Shown: positions 23,015-33,230, counted from the stretch's first letter. The stretch: 64,000 nt of DNA from Phymorhynchus buccinoides (GCA_017654935.2 CM065706.1:5609751-5673750); one strand, 5' to 3'. Made by a program: numbers and translations. Notes: generated from the sequence alone by a model not told the origin.

Positions 23015-23350
23015 ACGTTCCCGGGCCATATGGCCATAATGGATAAGATACGTATGGATCCGTTTTTCAGTTTTCAACGGTCCCCTCGCTGCGTGCGTAC
23101 AGCCGACATATTCCGATTTCGGAGGAGCTCAAAGGAGAAAAATTATTTGGAAGATTTTTTTTTGGAAAAAAACAAAAGGCAGGAGAATGGGCCAATAAGT
23201 CAGAAAGATAGTAGATGATAGAGAGCAAAGGGAAAAGGCAGAGTCAAAGAGAGTGGCTGATTAGAGGAAGGTACAAGCACTTAACTTCCAGAAGGTGGGG
23301 GAACTATTTTTACGAAAGACCCCCGGTATCCCCACGGGGAGGTTAACTCA
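23015..23350. repeat. Dispersed repeat, copy in E2F intron
   Basis: It starts near ggccatatggccataatgg and includes gacatattccgatttcgga, aaaggcaggagaatgggcc and gaaagacccccggtatcccc. A full inverse copy is at 32560-32885; partial copies are at 4010-4110, 12700-12760 and 54955-55190. It may be a SINE or MITE; termini were not defined. Confidence 0.65.
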
Positions 23351-23557
23351 TTCAACACTGGTCGATTGCTTCCCTTCACAACCGTTCAACACGAGAGTAC
23401 GCTATAGCGTACATAGTGCTTAAACATTCACACTTCACGACTCAGCGACACCCATGCAACCCAAACTGGTAAAAAAAAAAGTGGTTCTCTACGGTCCCTT
23501 AATAGTTTTCAACCAATAAAATTACTTCTAGTCTATTTTTAGGACGGCAATGAATGA

Positions 23558-24030
23558 AAACGAGTCACTACCGACACACTCCTCCACTCACCAGAACCAT
23601 CAGCGCCAATCTCTCGCTTCACACTCCATTCCTCCACTCACCAGAACAACCATCAGCGCCAATCTCTTGCTTCACACATTGAACGACATTGAACCAGAAC
23701 AACCATCAGACACATTCCTCCACTCACCAGAACAACCTTATCAGCGCCAATCTCTTGCTTCACACAACCACCACTCACCACAACCATCAGCGCCAATCTC
23801 TCGCTTCACACGCACACATTGAACGACACATTCCTCCACTCACCAGAACCATCAGCGCCAATCTCTCGCTTCACACGCCCACTGAAGGACACATTCCTCC
23901 ACTCACCAGAACCATCAGCGCCAATCTCTCGCTTCACACGCACACATTGAATGACACATTCCTCCACTCACCAGAACAACCATCAGCGCCAATCACTGAA
24001 CGACACATAAAGTGACATTCCTCCACTCAC
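23558..24030 (-). repeat. Minisatellite duplicating the E2F exon 7 donor
   Basis: Roughly eight units of about 55-65 bp contain cctccactcaccagaac, catcagcgccaatctct and cgcttcacac. On the minus strand each unit reads gtgaagcgagagattgg, then cgctgatggttctg/gtgagt. That is the last ~12 codons of exon 7 plus its splice donor, followed by intron. Several units therefore present an intact-looking donor. Confidence 0.9.
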
Positions 24031-24361
24031 CAGAACCATCAGTGCCAATCTCTTGCTTCACTCGTAGCTGCGGCTGCAGCATCTGCGACGACTGTTGCTG
24101 CAACAATCCTCCGCCCTGCCTCACCACCCCTCCTCCTATTCCTCTTTGCTGCCGGCCCACAGTTGCTGCGGGCGTTATTCCTCCTCCTCCTCCACCCGCG
24201 GCAGAATTCAACAACACCGGCACCACCCCCGGCTCCGGCTTTACCGCCCCCCTTCTACCAACAAGACCACCACCACTCCCTTGGGAGGCCAGGTACAACG
24301 ACGGCGGGTTGCTGGAAACTTTTGGTGCCAACGGTACGTAATCTACCGATTCCTGCTTTAC
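24031..24361 (-). CDS. E2F: E2F exon 7: Gly/Gln-rich linker
   Basis: The acceptor is tgttcgcag and the donor is ggttctg/gtgagt. It encodes 110 codons plus one base. Two sumoylation-like/KxEx motifs (VKPEPG, VKQEIG) and VKQESVDYVPLAP are visible within a low-complexity Gly-, Gln- and Pro-rich segment. The position matches the variable linker between the marked box and transactivation domain of E2F1-3. The 3' edge joins the donor minisatellite, so the exact donor used is inferred from phase. Confidence 0.85.
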
Positions 24362-24558
24362 CTGCGAACACACAAATGAAGGCAGGCATTCACTTACCAT
24401 CAGAGATGAGTTAGTTAGATAGTCTGTTATTAGGTATTAGGTACTTTAGAGTTGTTGTTGTCGTCGTTCCCTGGCTTAAAGACTCCAGGGATCATACCAA
24501 CATCCAAAGCAATTGAACACTATGGTACAAATGCACCGGCTAGGGATGAGAACATAAC

Positions 24559-25907
24559 CAGACCTGTTTACCTCTATTTTGCAAAGTTGTAATTTCTGAA
24601 ACAAAAAAACTGCATAGCTGCCAACCTTGGAGAAATGAAATTCCTGACAAAAACTATGGGGATTCGGGGGCCTTCAGCGGCCCCCGGTACGATCCAGGAG
24701 CAACGCCCATGGTGGGGCAACGTCCCTGAAGTTGAAGGTTTTTTATGAACTGAAGCTGCAAATATTGACTGTTTTTTTATACTACACTTTGATAGATAAA
24801 GGTATCAAATTTGAATCAATATCTTTTATATAAAAAAAGTCTATGAAAAATCCTACTTTTAACTCATTCCATGCTGGCCAGTTGCTTCCCTTTGCAAGCG
24901 TTCTGTACTGGCCGATTTGCATAGGTTGCCAAAAAAATTATTTTCTAAATAATGGTAACAGATACAAACGTGACATTTAGGCAATATGTACACAATATAC
25001 AGTACTAACACCTGCAACAGTTTCAAAGCATCCACTTGATTAGTTTTGATTTGTGATATTTTAAAATAAATGCACGTTTTGTCAAGCCAGGCACACTCAT
25101 AATAGCGAAAATATAATTTTAAGGTCCCAAAATAACCGGCAGCCAGCCAATCAGTGTCAGAGGCATGAATGAAACGTAGTAGTAGCCATCTGAGCCAGTT
25201 TGAAGCACGCATGACTGTTAACCTATGAACTATGAATTTTTAAAGTTCACATGCGATATCCCGTTACCTTAGTAACGAGGCATTGTGCGCATGCCCTGCG
25301 ACGAGAGCGCAGGTTAGTATAGAAAGAGTTAAAGTTCAACTGGCTGCATGTGTAACTTAAAATTAAGAAAATGCATTAAAAAAAATCCTTCCTTGGAAAT
25401 GTCAAAACCAGGAAAATCAGATAGTTTTCTGGATTTTCCTGATAGACTTTAGAAATCTGGACATTCCTGATAAATTCCTGATAGTTGGCAGTTATGAAAC
25501 TAATTTTGAAGAAGAAAAACCTGTAATCCAACGCGTGACCAATGAACGTCGATATCGTACTGACCTGAGTGTGCAATACTAATGTCCGTTGAGCAGTAGA
25601 CACAGAACACATGCACGTCACCTAGTGCTGAAAGACGTATTCCTGGAATTTTTAGGTAACTTTCCCGGAATTTCTGTGCCACTTTTGATGTCTTTTCTTT
25701 TGATTTTCGACCAGAAGATACAGAAGCTTCGGAATGCACTCGCTTGGACGCCATTTTGAAACAGAAAAGGAAATGGCACGTAATGACTTTTCACCGCATC
25801 GTTTCAAAAGCTTTGCATACCGACGCAACTGTAGTGTTTTTTTTTAATTTTATATTTATTTTTTTCCCGTAAAAATTACAGCAAAATTGGGATGGTAAAC
25901 AGGTCTG
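24559..25907 (-). mobile_element. DNA-transposon remnant with zinc-finger fragment
   Basis: The termini cagacctgtttacc and ggtaaacaggtctg are inverted and match the family at 18837-19481. The minus ORF at 25500-25754 encodes a finger, VFCVYCSTDISIAHSGQYDI followed by DVH, after a basic leader, and then loses homology. No transposase core is recognisable. It sits in the E2F intron. Confidence 0.6.
25500..25754 (-). pseudogene. Zinc-finger (BED/C2H2-like) protein fragment
   Basis: The 84-codon frame starts MASKRVHSEASVSSGRKSK. A CxxC...HxG...D...H finger at residues ~50-70 resembles the N-terminus of hAT-like transposases and ZNF862-like proteins. It ends abruptly in unrelated sequence. It was probably part of the surrounding transposon. 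It is not an E2F exon, since no matching splice phase exists. Confidence 0.5.
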
Positions 25908-25909
25908 CA

Positions 25910-26100
25910 TTACATGTGTGACCGTTTTTTATTACCCCGCCACGTGGACAGCCACACTTCGACTTCGGAGGATTTTGGACTGATGACGAACTGCTAGGAG
26001 CTTGCCATGGCTAAAGACAATCCCCGCATAACTATGCAGAACATAGCGTTTTGATGTAGCCTTGGTGTTCTAGCTTATGTCAATTGGTCTGACACAGGCC
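25910..26100. repeat. Dispersed repeat, inverse copy at 56403-56587
   Basis: It shares gacaatccccgcataactat, tatgtcaattggtctgacac and attaccccgccacgtgg with 56403-56587 in reverse orientation. Confidence 0.65.
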
Positions 26101-26325
26101 TTATGCCAAGGCTGGGTACTTTATAGTCACAGAAGCGTCTGTAAAATTCGGGTTGCTTCCACCTGGAGAGCGCGCCGCAGCCAGAGGCGCGCCACCCAAT
26201 TTTTAAAATGTGCATGCAATTTTTGTGTGACTGATGAGGAAGGAAAGGGGGGGGGGGGGTGCTATATTTTTTTTGGGGGGGGGGGTATATTTTGACCAAT
26301 TAACAACTTTTTCGTTACCACTGGG
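26100..26325 (-). mobile_element. SINE body fragment
   Basis: It contains actttatagtcacagaagcg, gagagcgcgccgcagccaga and caactttttcgttaccactg, as in the SINE at 1844-2247. G tracts interrupt it; the head is missing. Confidence 0.65.
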
Positions 26326-26406
26326 ACTGGTTTCGATACCGATTGTTGCGGCCATTGTCACTGATAAGACTGGCTTCCAAAATACCTCGATCACTGTCTA
26401 TCTTAT

Positions 26407-26564
26407 TACAGTAGAACCTCCCTTATAAGACCTCCCATTATAAGACTCCCTCCCACTTCTCTGACACATTGCCTTTCTTTTAAGTACTAAAATTACCTCC
26501 CATATAAGACCCCTTCATCATTTTGCATGATTTTTGAAGGTCTTATAAGGGAGGTTCCACTGTA
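26407..26564. mobile_element. CAGTGGAACC-type MITE
   Basis: The ends are tacagtagaacctcccttat and gggaggttccactgta; it lies just 3' of E2F exon 6 on the minus strand. Confidence 0.85.
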
Positions 26565-26618
26565 TACAGTATGTACTATGCATACAAGGCTGTCGTAGAC
26601 ATCTCAGAGTATCTTCAC

Positions 26619-26837
26619 CTGCGTGGCAGCAGCGGAGATGAGGCCGTCGATTTCGTCCAGGGAGGGCAGAGGGGGGTGGTCGTCGGAGGAGGGTTCGAAC
26701 CCCGAGGAGCTGCTGTTGGAGTCACTGCTGCTGCTGGAGGTGGTGGTGGTGGTGGCTCCGTTGTCACTGACCTCCTCTGGGCAGAGGAACACGTCGATGG
26801 GACCACGCACGCTCTTCAGCCAGATCTGGATGTCCTT
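26619..26837 (-). CDS. E2F: E2F exon 6: end of marked box and Ser-rich linker
   Basis: The acceptor is gctgtgtgcag and the donor is gccacgcag/gtgaag. It encodes 73 codons in phase 0. KDIQIWLKSVRGPIDVFLCP then EE is the conserved end of the E2F marked-box (beta-sandwich) domain. A Thr/Ser-rich run and the acidic PSLDEIDGLISAA follow. Shadows in the other strand are not coding. Confidence 0.93.
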
Positions 26838-27690
26838 CTGCACACAGCATGAAAAAAACCCAGTGTGTTAGTTTAATAGAGCGAGTTACCGTAATTTTCT
26901 GACTATAAGGCGATATTTTCTTCTCCAATTTCGACCTATGTGCCTAATAAACAAGGGCGCCCTATTAGTGGCCATGGAATGCAAAAGAAGAAGAAGACAT
27001 GGCATAAATAAATAGTCAATTTATAGCTTTGACGTTCGTGAACAGGAAACGCTCGCAAATAACGAAGGGGAGTAATCTCGTGGTGAATGAGAGTGATCCC
27101 ACTTGACAGAAAGTCAAAACACAGTTACACACCACTGGCTCCGCGACCAAAAAAAAAAAGTGTCGTCAGTAGGGGGCTTAGTAGGTGGTGTCCTCAACAG
27201 GCTCTACTGAACTCCACCGAAGTGGCAGCAGTGCAGTGTCTCCTCGGTTGGTTGCCTCCTGACGACCTAACATAGATTTGCTCCCCTTGGACTGCTGGTC
27301 TCGTATTCTGCGACCTGAACGTGCAGAGGTGTGGCTGCGAGTTGGGACTCGGAATGAGCGGCGTGGGAGCAACGCCACTGTACGGCCCAAAAAGATGGGA
27401 CAGCAACAAAGACCAGTTACACACGCCCAATTAACTAGCCTCGTGCTGCGCTTGCTGCAATGGTTTGACCGACTCGTTCAAGGTAGACAACTCATTCATT
27501 TTTACATAGCGCTCTCCCCTTGTTTTGTTTTTCTTCCGAATACCGTCTACTCCAGGGATGCAAGAGGGCCCAAAACAAAAGCGTAGCCGATGGTATCGCA
27601 AAAGTAGACCTACTCAAACAAAACTTTGTAGATTACCTGCAACAATTCAGGGCTGCCTACCCCCTGTTGCGGTTTCCAGGGGCAAATTGC
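26838..27690. other. E2F intron, no separate gene
   Basis: It includes a lone end (gttaccgtaattttctgact) resembling the element at 56756-56930, and two related blocks (27178-27400) that may be one old repeat. ORFs of 60-100 codons have no recognisable domain. Confidence 0.35.
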
Positions 27691-27820
27691 TTAAAGACCC
27701 CCCCCATGTCACGTGTCACATTCCCTCTTAAGCTAGGAAGATTTCTTCTTACCAGCTGTAAGAGGGAAAACAGGTAAAAACCCTGATTTTGACACGCGAC
27801 GTGGTGCCGTGGGTCTTTAA
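27691..27820. mobile_element. TTAA-flanked MITE (family P4)
   Basis: The ends are ttaaagacccccc and gtgggtctttaa; the interior contains agctaggaagatttctt. Confidence 0.8.
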
Positions 27821-27929
27821 AAAACAGGGACACACATGTATTTCCAGGGACAAACATCGCAATGTCATGCACCGTGGTCCAAAGAAATATATTTCATGAT
27901 CTAACAAAAATGTCTGCAACTCGGGATTT

Positions 27930-28019
27930 TTTGGGTAGTCTTCTTGGTGGGGTTTTTGTGTGACATGGGTGTAACGATTGTGGTGCTGAAATGCGATATT
28001 GGCGGTGAAAGGGTTAAAT
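27930..28019. mobile_element. TTAA-flanked MITE (family P1), right end only
   Basis: The right-end sequence gtgacatgggtgtaacgatt and gatattggcggtgaaaggg then ttaa is present; the left half is lost. Confidence 0.65.
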
Positions 28020-28073
28020 TAAAGAACCGAGCTGACAATGACAATACGAAACACAGCATCAAACGGTTCCGAC

Positions 28074-28188
28074 CTCCTTTGGTTCTGGCACCTCCAGCCT
28101 GGTCTCTGGCGGTGCCTTGATGGCGATCACCGTCTGGTCGTCAAGGGAACGCAGGCTGCGGATGTCCTGGTAAGTCACGTAGGCCAGC
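28074..28188 (-). CDS. E2F: E2F exon 5: marked-box core
   Basis: One base and 38 codons encode [20 protein letters not shown] then [16 protein letters not shown], the hallmark of the E2F dimerisation/marked-box region. The donor is accaaaggag/gtcgga. The acceptor has no AG; the upstream intron ends in AC, and the split Arg codon AG/G links it to exon 4. This is explained by a U12-type intron. Confidence 0.93.
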
Positions 28189-28197
28189 GTGGTCGCA

Positions 28198-28206
28198 GTT
28201 AAAGAA
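28198..28206 (-). promoter_or_regulatory. U12 branch-point sequence
   Basis: The reverse complement is ttctttaac, one mismatch from the U12 branch-point consensus, and placed at the short distance from the acceptor that U12 introns require. A MITE starts only 22 bp upstream (28228). Confidence 0.75.
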
Positions 28207-28227
28207 ACAAACGCTTCGTGCTCGATA

Positions 28228-28895
28228 CAGTGGAGCCTCCCTTATAAGACTCCCTCCCATATAAGGCCTACTTCTCCGAGACATTGCTCTTCTTTGTAAG
28301 TATTCAAATTACCTCCCTTATAAGACCTCCCTCCCATATAAGACCTACTTCTATGAGACATTGCCCTTCTTTTAAGTATCAAAATGACCTCCCTTATAAG
28401 ACTCCCTCCCATATAAGACTTACTTCTCTGAGACATTGCCCTTCTTTGTAAGTATCAAACCGACCTCCCTTATAAGACTCCCTCCCATATAAGACCTACT
28501 TCTCTGAGACATTGCCCTTCTTTGTAAGTATCAAAACGACCTCCCTTATAAGACCTACTTTTCTGAGACATTGCCCTTCTTTGTAAGTATCAAAACGACC
28601 TCCCTTATAAGACCTACTTTTCTGAGACATTGCCCTTCTTTGTAAGTATCAAAACGACCTCCCTTATAAGACCTACTTCTCTGAGACATTGCCCTTCTTT
28701 GTAAGTATCAAAACGACCTCCCTAATAAGACCTACTTTTCTGAGACATTGCCCTTCTTTGTAAGTATCAAAACGACCTCCCTTATAAGACCTACTTTTCG
28801 GAGACATTGCCCTTCTTTGTAAGTATCAAAACGACCTCCCTTATAAGACCTCATTTTGGATGATATTTGAATGTCTTATAAGGGAGGTTCCACTG
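28228..28895. mobile_element. CAGTGGAACC-type MITE with expanded interior
   Basis: The ends are cagtggagcctcccttataa and gggaggttccactg. Between them the internal unit (gacctacttctctgagacat, tgcccttctttgtaagtatc) is repeated about ten times at ~56-60-bp spacing, where other copies have one or two. It lies inside the U12 intron. Confidence 0.88.
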
Positions 28896-29028
28896 TATAA
28901 TTAATAAGCGGAGGGGATTACGCCTTTACAGAAGGGTTTCCGCATGTAATGAGCATTCTTTCACACTTGTTACTTCCAGATTTCATTTTTATATTTTTAT
29001 GCGGATTGCGCATAGGTTTCAGCGCGGA

Positions 29029-29133
29029 ACTTGCGAGTATATGTACACACACATTAACCTTTAGCACTTGCGAGTATATGTACACACACATTAACCTTTA
29101 GCACTTGCGAGTATATGTACATACACATTAACA
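29029..29133. repeat. Three-copy ~43-bp repeat
   Basis: The units read cacttgcgagtatatgtaca then cacacattaac. Confidence 0.85.
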
Positions 29134-29195
29134 AGGTCTCTTGCAGCTACGTACCCACACATTATTAAAAATACATTGTTTTATTTTAAGGATAT

Positions 29196-29295
29196 CTGGC
29201 GTTTTCGGAGTCCTCGGTGAGGGTCCTCAGCTGGCGTGTGCAGCTGCTGATCATGCGATCCAAGACATTCTCCTTGGCTTCCAGGTCCGCCACGT
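29196..29295 (-). CDS. E2F: E2F exon 4: dimerisation coiled coil
   Basis: Two bases complete Asp, followed by 32 codons and a split Arg: VADLEAKENVLDRMISSCTR, then QLRTLTEDSENA. The heptad-like leucines and the motif LTEDSEN match the E2F leucine-zipper/marked-box junction. The acceptor atattttcag is shared with ~50 upstream minisatellite units. The donor is U12-type (ATATCCTT). Confidence 0.92.
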
Positions 29296-31745
29296 CTGAA
29301 AATATGATGTCAACACTTTATCTTCCAGGTCCGCCACGTCTGAAAATATGTCAACACTTTATCTTCAGGTCCGCCACGTCTGAAAATATGATGTCAACAC
29401 TTTATCTTCCAGGTCCGCCACGTCTGAAAATATGATCAACGTCAACTTTATCTTCTATGTCCGCCACGTCTGAAAATATGATAAACGTCAACACTGTATC
29501 TTCCAGGTCTGCCACGTCTGAAAATATGATAAACGTCAACACTTTATCTTCCAGGTCCGCCACATCTGAAAATGATAAACGTCAACACTGTATCTTCCAG
29601 GTCTGCCACTTCTGAAAATGATAAACGTCAACACTTTATCTTCCAGGTCTGCCACGTCTGAAAATGATAAACGTCAACACTTTATCTTCCAGGTCTGCCA
29701 CTTCTGAAAATGATAAACGTCAACACTTTCCAGGTCTTCTGAAAATGATAAACGTCAACACTTTATCTTCCAGGTCCGCCACGTCTGAAAATGATAAACG
29801 TCAACACTTTATCTTCCAGGTCCGCCACGTCTGAAAATGATAAACGTCAACACTTTATCTTCCAGGTCCGCCACGTCTGAAAATATGATAAACGTCAACA
29901 CTTTATCTTCCAGGTCTGCCACGTCTGAAAATGATAAACGTCAACACTTTATCTTCCAGGTCCGCCACTTCTGAAAATGATAAACGTCAACACTTTATCT
30001 TCCAGGTCTGCCACTTCTGAAAATGATAAACGTCAACACTTTATCTTCCAGGTCCACGTCTGAAAATATGATAAACGTCAACACTTTATCTTCCAGGTCC
30101 GCCACGTCTGAAAATATGATAAACGTCAACACTTTATCTTCCAGGTCCGCCACGTCTGAAAATATGATAAACGTCAACACTTTATCTTCCAGGTCCGCCA
30201 CGTCTGAAAATATGATAAACGTCAACACTTTATCTTCCAGGTCCGCCACGTCTGAAAATATGATAAACGTCAACACTTTATCTTCCAGGTCCGCCACGTC
30301 TGAAAATATGATAAACGTCAACACTTTATCTTCCAGGTCCGCCACGTCTGAAAATGATAAACGTCAACACTTTATCTTCCAGGTCCGCCACGTCTGAAAA
30401 TATGATAAACGTCAACACTTTATCTTCCAGGTCCGCCACGTCTGAAAATATGATAAACGTCAACACTTTATCTTCCAGGTCCGCCACGTCTGAAAATATG
30501 ATAAACGTCAACACTTTATCTTCCAGGTCCGCCACGTCTGAAAATATGATAAACGTCAACACTTTATCTTCCAGGTCCGCCACGTCTGAAAATATGATAA
30601 ACGTCAACACTTTATCTTCCAGGTCCGCCACGTCTGAAAATATGATAAACGTCAACACTTTATCTTCCAGGTCCGCCACGTCTGAAAATATGATAAACGT
30701 CAACACTTTATCTTCCAGGTCCGCCACGTCTGAAAATATGATAAACGTCAACACTTTATCTTCCAGGTCCGCCACGTCTGAAAATATGATAAACGTCAAC
30801 ACTTTATCTTCCAGGTCAGCCATGTCTGAAAATATGATAAACGTCAACACTTTATCTTCCAGGTCAGCCATGTCTGAAAATATGTCAACACTTTATCTTC
30901 CAGGTCAGCCATGTCTGAAAATATGTCAACACTTTATCTTCCAGGTCCCATGTCTGAAAATATGATCAACAACACTTTATCTTCCAGGTCCGCCACGTCT
31001 GAAAATATGATAAACGTCAACACTTTATCTTCCAGGTCCGCCACGTCTGAAAATATGATAAACGTCAACACTTTATCTTCCAGGTCCGCCACGTCTGAAA
31101 ATATGATAAACGTCAACACTTTATCTTCCAGGTCCGCCACGTCTGAAAATATGATAAACGTCAACACTTTATCTTCCAGGTCAGCCATGTCTGAAAATAT
31201 GATTTATCTTCCAGGTCACCATGTCTGAACACTTTATCTTCCAGGTCCGCCACGTCTGAAAATATGATAAACGTCAACACTTTATCTTCCAGGTCCGCCA
31301 TGTCTGAAAATATGATAAACGTCAACACTTTATCTTCCAGGTCCGCCACGTCTGAAAATATGATCAACGTCAACACTTCCAGGTCCGCCACATCTGAAAA
31401 TATGATAAATGTCAACACTTTATCTTTCAGATCCGCTCCGCCACGTCTGAAAATGATAAACGTCAACACTTTATCTTCCAGGTCCGCCACGTCTGAAAAT
31501 ATGATAAACGTCAACACTTTATCTTTCAGATCCGCTCCGCCACGTCTGAAAATGATAAACGTCAACACTTTATCTTCCAGGTCCGCCACGTCTGAAAATA
31601 TGATAAACGTCAACTTTATCTTCCAGGTCCGCCACGTCTGAAAATGATAAACGTCAACACTTTATCTTCCAGGTCCGCCACGTCTGAAAATGATAAACGT
31701 CAACACTTTATCTTCCAGGTTCGCCACATCTGAAAAGATAACAGT
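29296..31745 (-). repeat. 48-bp minisatellite of the E2F exon 4 acceptor (~50 copies)
   Basis: On the minus strand each unit is acgtggcggacctggaag, then ataaagtgttgacg and the acceptor tttatcatattttcag. The first 18 bases equal the first 18 of exon 4. The consensus unit is 48 bp, a multiple of three. In the exon's frame it reads DVADLEDKVLTFIIFS without stops, so long frames appear on both strands (up to 203 aa). Variants lacking 2 bp (46-bp units) and a few larger deletions break the frame; the unit adjoining the exon is 44 bp. Confidence 0.93.
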
Positions 31746-31847
31746 CAACACTTAATCAACACTCTATCTGCACTAATGACAGGAAGCTGTCATGAGCGAT
31801 CGACGAAGATCTACACTTTTTCCAGATTGTTTTAAAACGCTGAAACA

Positions 31848-32193
31848 CGAAAATCCCTTCATTGACACAGACAGAAATTATCGATTTTCTTTTTATAAAG
31901 TTTAAAACAAATCTGTTAAAGACCCACCACGTCACGTGTCAAAATCATGGTTTCCACGTGTTTTCCCTCTTATAGCTGGTAAGAAATCTTCCTAGCATAA
32001 GAGGGAATGTGACATGTGACGTGGGGGGTCTTTAAGACTCAATCTGAGAAAATGGTCTAGCAATATTATATATCTTTCCTGGCTTATCTAAACCAAAATC
32101 CATCATTCCAGGACTATGACATCAAAAGTAATGACATCATCAATGACATCATACACTACAGGGCTATTTCATAGCAGGAAGGGAAGGGGCTAA
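31848..32193. mobile_element. TTAA-type element (family P2) with nested P4 MITE
   Basis: It shares several blocks with 15718-15943 and ends gaaggggctaa. The TTAA-flanked P4 element at 31916-32035 is inserted in it. Confidence 0.6.
31916..32035. mobile_element. TTAA-flanked MITE (family P4)
   Basis: The ends are ttaaagacccaccacgtcac and gacgtggggggtctttaa; the interior contains tatagctggtaagaaat. Confidence 0.85.
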
Positions 32194-32559
32194 AGCTCCA
32201 TTTATAAATCTAACTTCATTGGATTCAAATTTTCAATTCAGGCATGGTAGTGGGGGCAAAGTGGTTTTCAAGGAAAATGGCCGGGGGTCCAGGGGCCCGA
32301 AGAAAATTCAATAAATGAGTGAAATTTTCACGCTATTTCAATGCATTTTTTAATAATTGTTTCAAACCATCTGCGATTCGCGGAGGTCTACCATGCCTGT
32401 CAATTAAAAGGCATGATACTTCAAATTATTTTTACTGGAGAAGGTATACTCAGGTGAACGAACCACAGCTTAAAGTTGAAGACTACAGCTTGAAAATGCT
32501 ACAGCTTGAACGCGCACACACATACACACACAAAATTTGAACCTGCATCAAATGTCCTG

Positions 32560-32885
32560 AATTCAGTCTTCCCCATGGGGATACCGGGGGTCTTTCGTAA
32601 AAATAGTTCCCCCACCTTCTGGAAGTTCTGTGCTTGCAACTTCCTCTTATCTGCCACTCTTTTTGACTGCCTTTTTTCTTTGCTCTCTGTCATCTGCTAT
32701 CTTTTTGACTTAATGGCCCATTCTCCTGCCTTTTTCAAAAAAAATCTTCCAAATCATTTTTCTCCTTTGAGCTCCTCCGAAATCGGAATGTGTCGGCTGT
32801 ACGCAGCGGGGAGACCAGTGAAAACTGAAAACCGGACACATGCGTATCTTACTCATTATGGCCATATGATTGGGAACGCAGAAGT
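32560..32885. repeat. Dispersed repeat, inverse copy
   Basis: It is the reverse complement of 23015-23345 (ccatggggataccgggggtc, ctccgaaatcggaatgtgtc, cattatggccatatg). Confidence 0.75.
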
Positions 32886-32939
32886 CTTCAGGCACAGTCC
32901 ACAAACACACCTGATGAAGCAGGCAGGCAGGGCAGCAGG

Positions 32940-33175
32940 CTAGGACAGGGGCACAACTCACCCGAGTGCAGGTAGCATGCTACAGTGGAACCTCCCTTAT
33001 AAGACTCCCTCCCATATAAGACCTACTTCTTTGAAACATTGCCCTTTTTTGTAAGTATTAAAAATTACCTCCCTTATAAGGCCCCTCCCTTTAAGACCTC
33101 ATTTTGAATGTCTGTTAAGGGAGGTTCCACGCTACTAGGACAGGTGCACAACTCACCTGAGTGCAGGTGCATGGC
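32940..33175 (-). repeat. Duplicated E2F exon 3 donor junction, split by a MITE
   Basis: The block ctaggacaggggcacaactc then acccgagtgcaggtagcatg (32940-32980) is a near copy of 33135-33175, which contains the true donor of exon 3 and its last codons. A CAGTGGAACC-type MITE lies between the copies. Confidence 0.85.
32983..33130. mobile_element. CAGTGGAACC-type MITE
   Basis: The left end is tacagtggaacctcccttat; the right end is a degenerate gggaggttccacgcta. It is inserted between the two donor-junction copies. Confidence 0.8.
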
Positions 33176-33230
33176 CACGGAGGTGACATGGGACGCCCCA
33201 TGGCTGCTGACCAGCGAGTCGGTGGACCCC
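33157..33230 (-). CDS. E2F: E2F exon 3: short linker exon
   Basis: The acceptor is gtgtttcag and the donor is ctgcactcag/gtgagt. It encodes 24 codons with split codons at both ends (Arg, Asp): GSTDSLVSSHGASHVTSVAM, then HLHS. Sequence is not diagnostic, but the phases connect exon 2 to exon 4 exactly where activator E2Fs have a variable linker between the DNA-binding domain and the coiled coil. Confidence 0.8.

Larger units (their letters stand above)
28189..29195 (-). other. E2F: U12-type AT-AC intron in E2F
   Basis: On the minus strand the intron begins atatccttaa and ends gcgaccac. The start matches the minor-spliceosome 5' consensus RTATCCTT. A branch-point match, ttctttaac (consensus TTCCTTAAC), lies at 28198-28206, about 10 nt before the AC end. 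Exon phases across it (AG/G, Arg) are correct and give [13 protein letters not shown] as in E2F proteins. AT-AC introns have been reported in vertebrate E2F genes, so position conservation is plausible. The intron holds a MITE array and a three-copy 43-bp repeat. Confidence 0.9.

Noticed and set aside
29995..31641. Long open frames (up to 203 aa plus, 181 aa minus) as repeat proteins
   Set aside because: They are translations of the 48-bp minisatellite, whose length is a multiple of three; no start context, promoter or unique sequence supports a separate gene.
29296..31745. CRISPR-like array of regular repeats
   Set aside because: There are no unique spacers; units are head-to-tail copies of an intron-exon junction in a eukaryotic gene.
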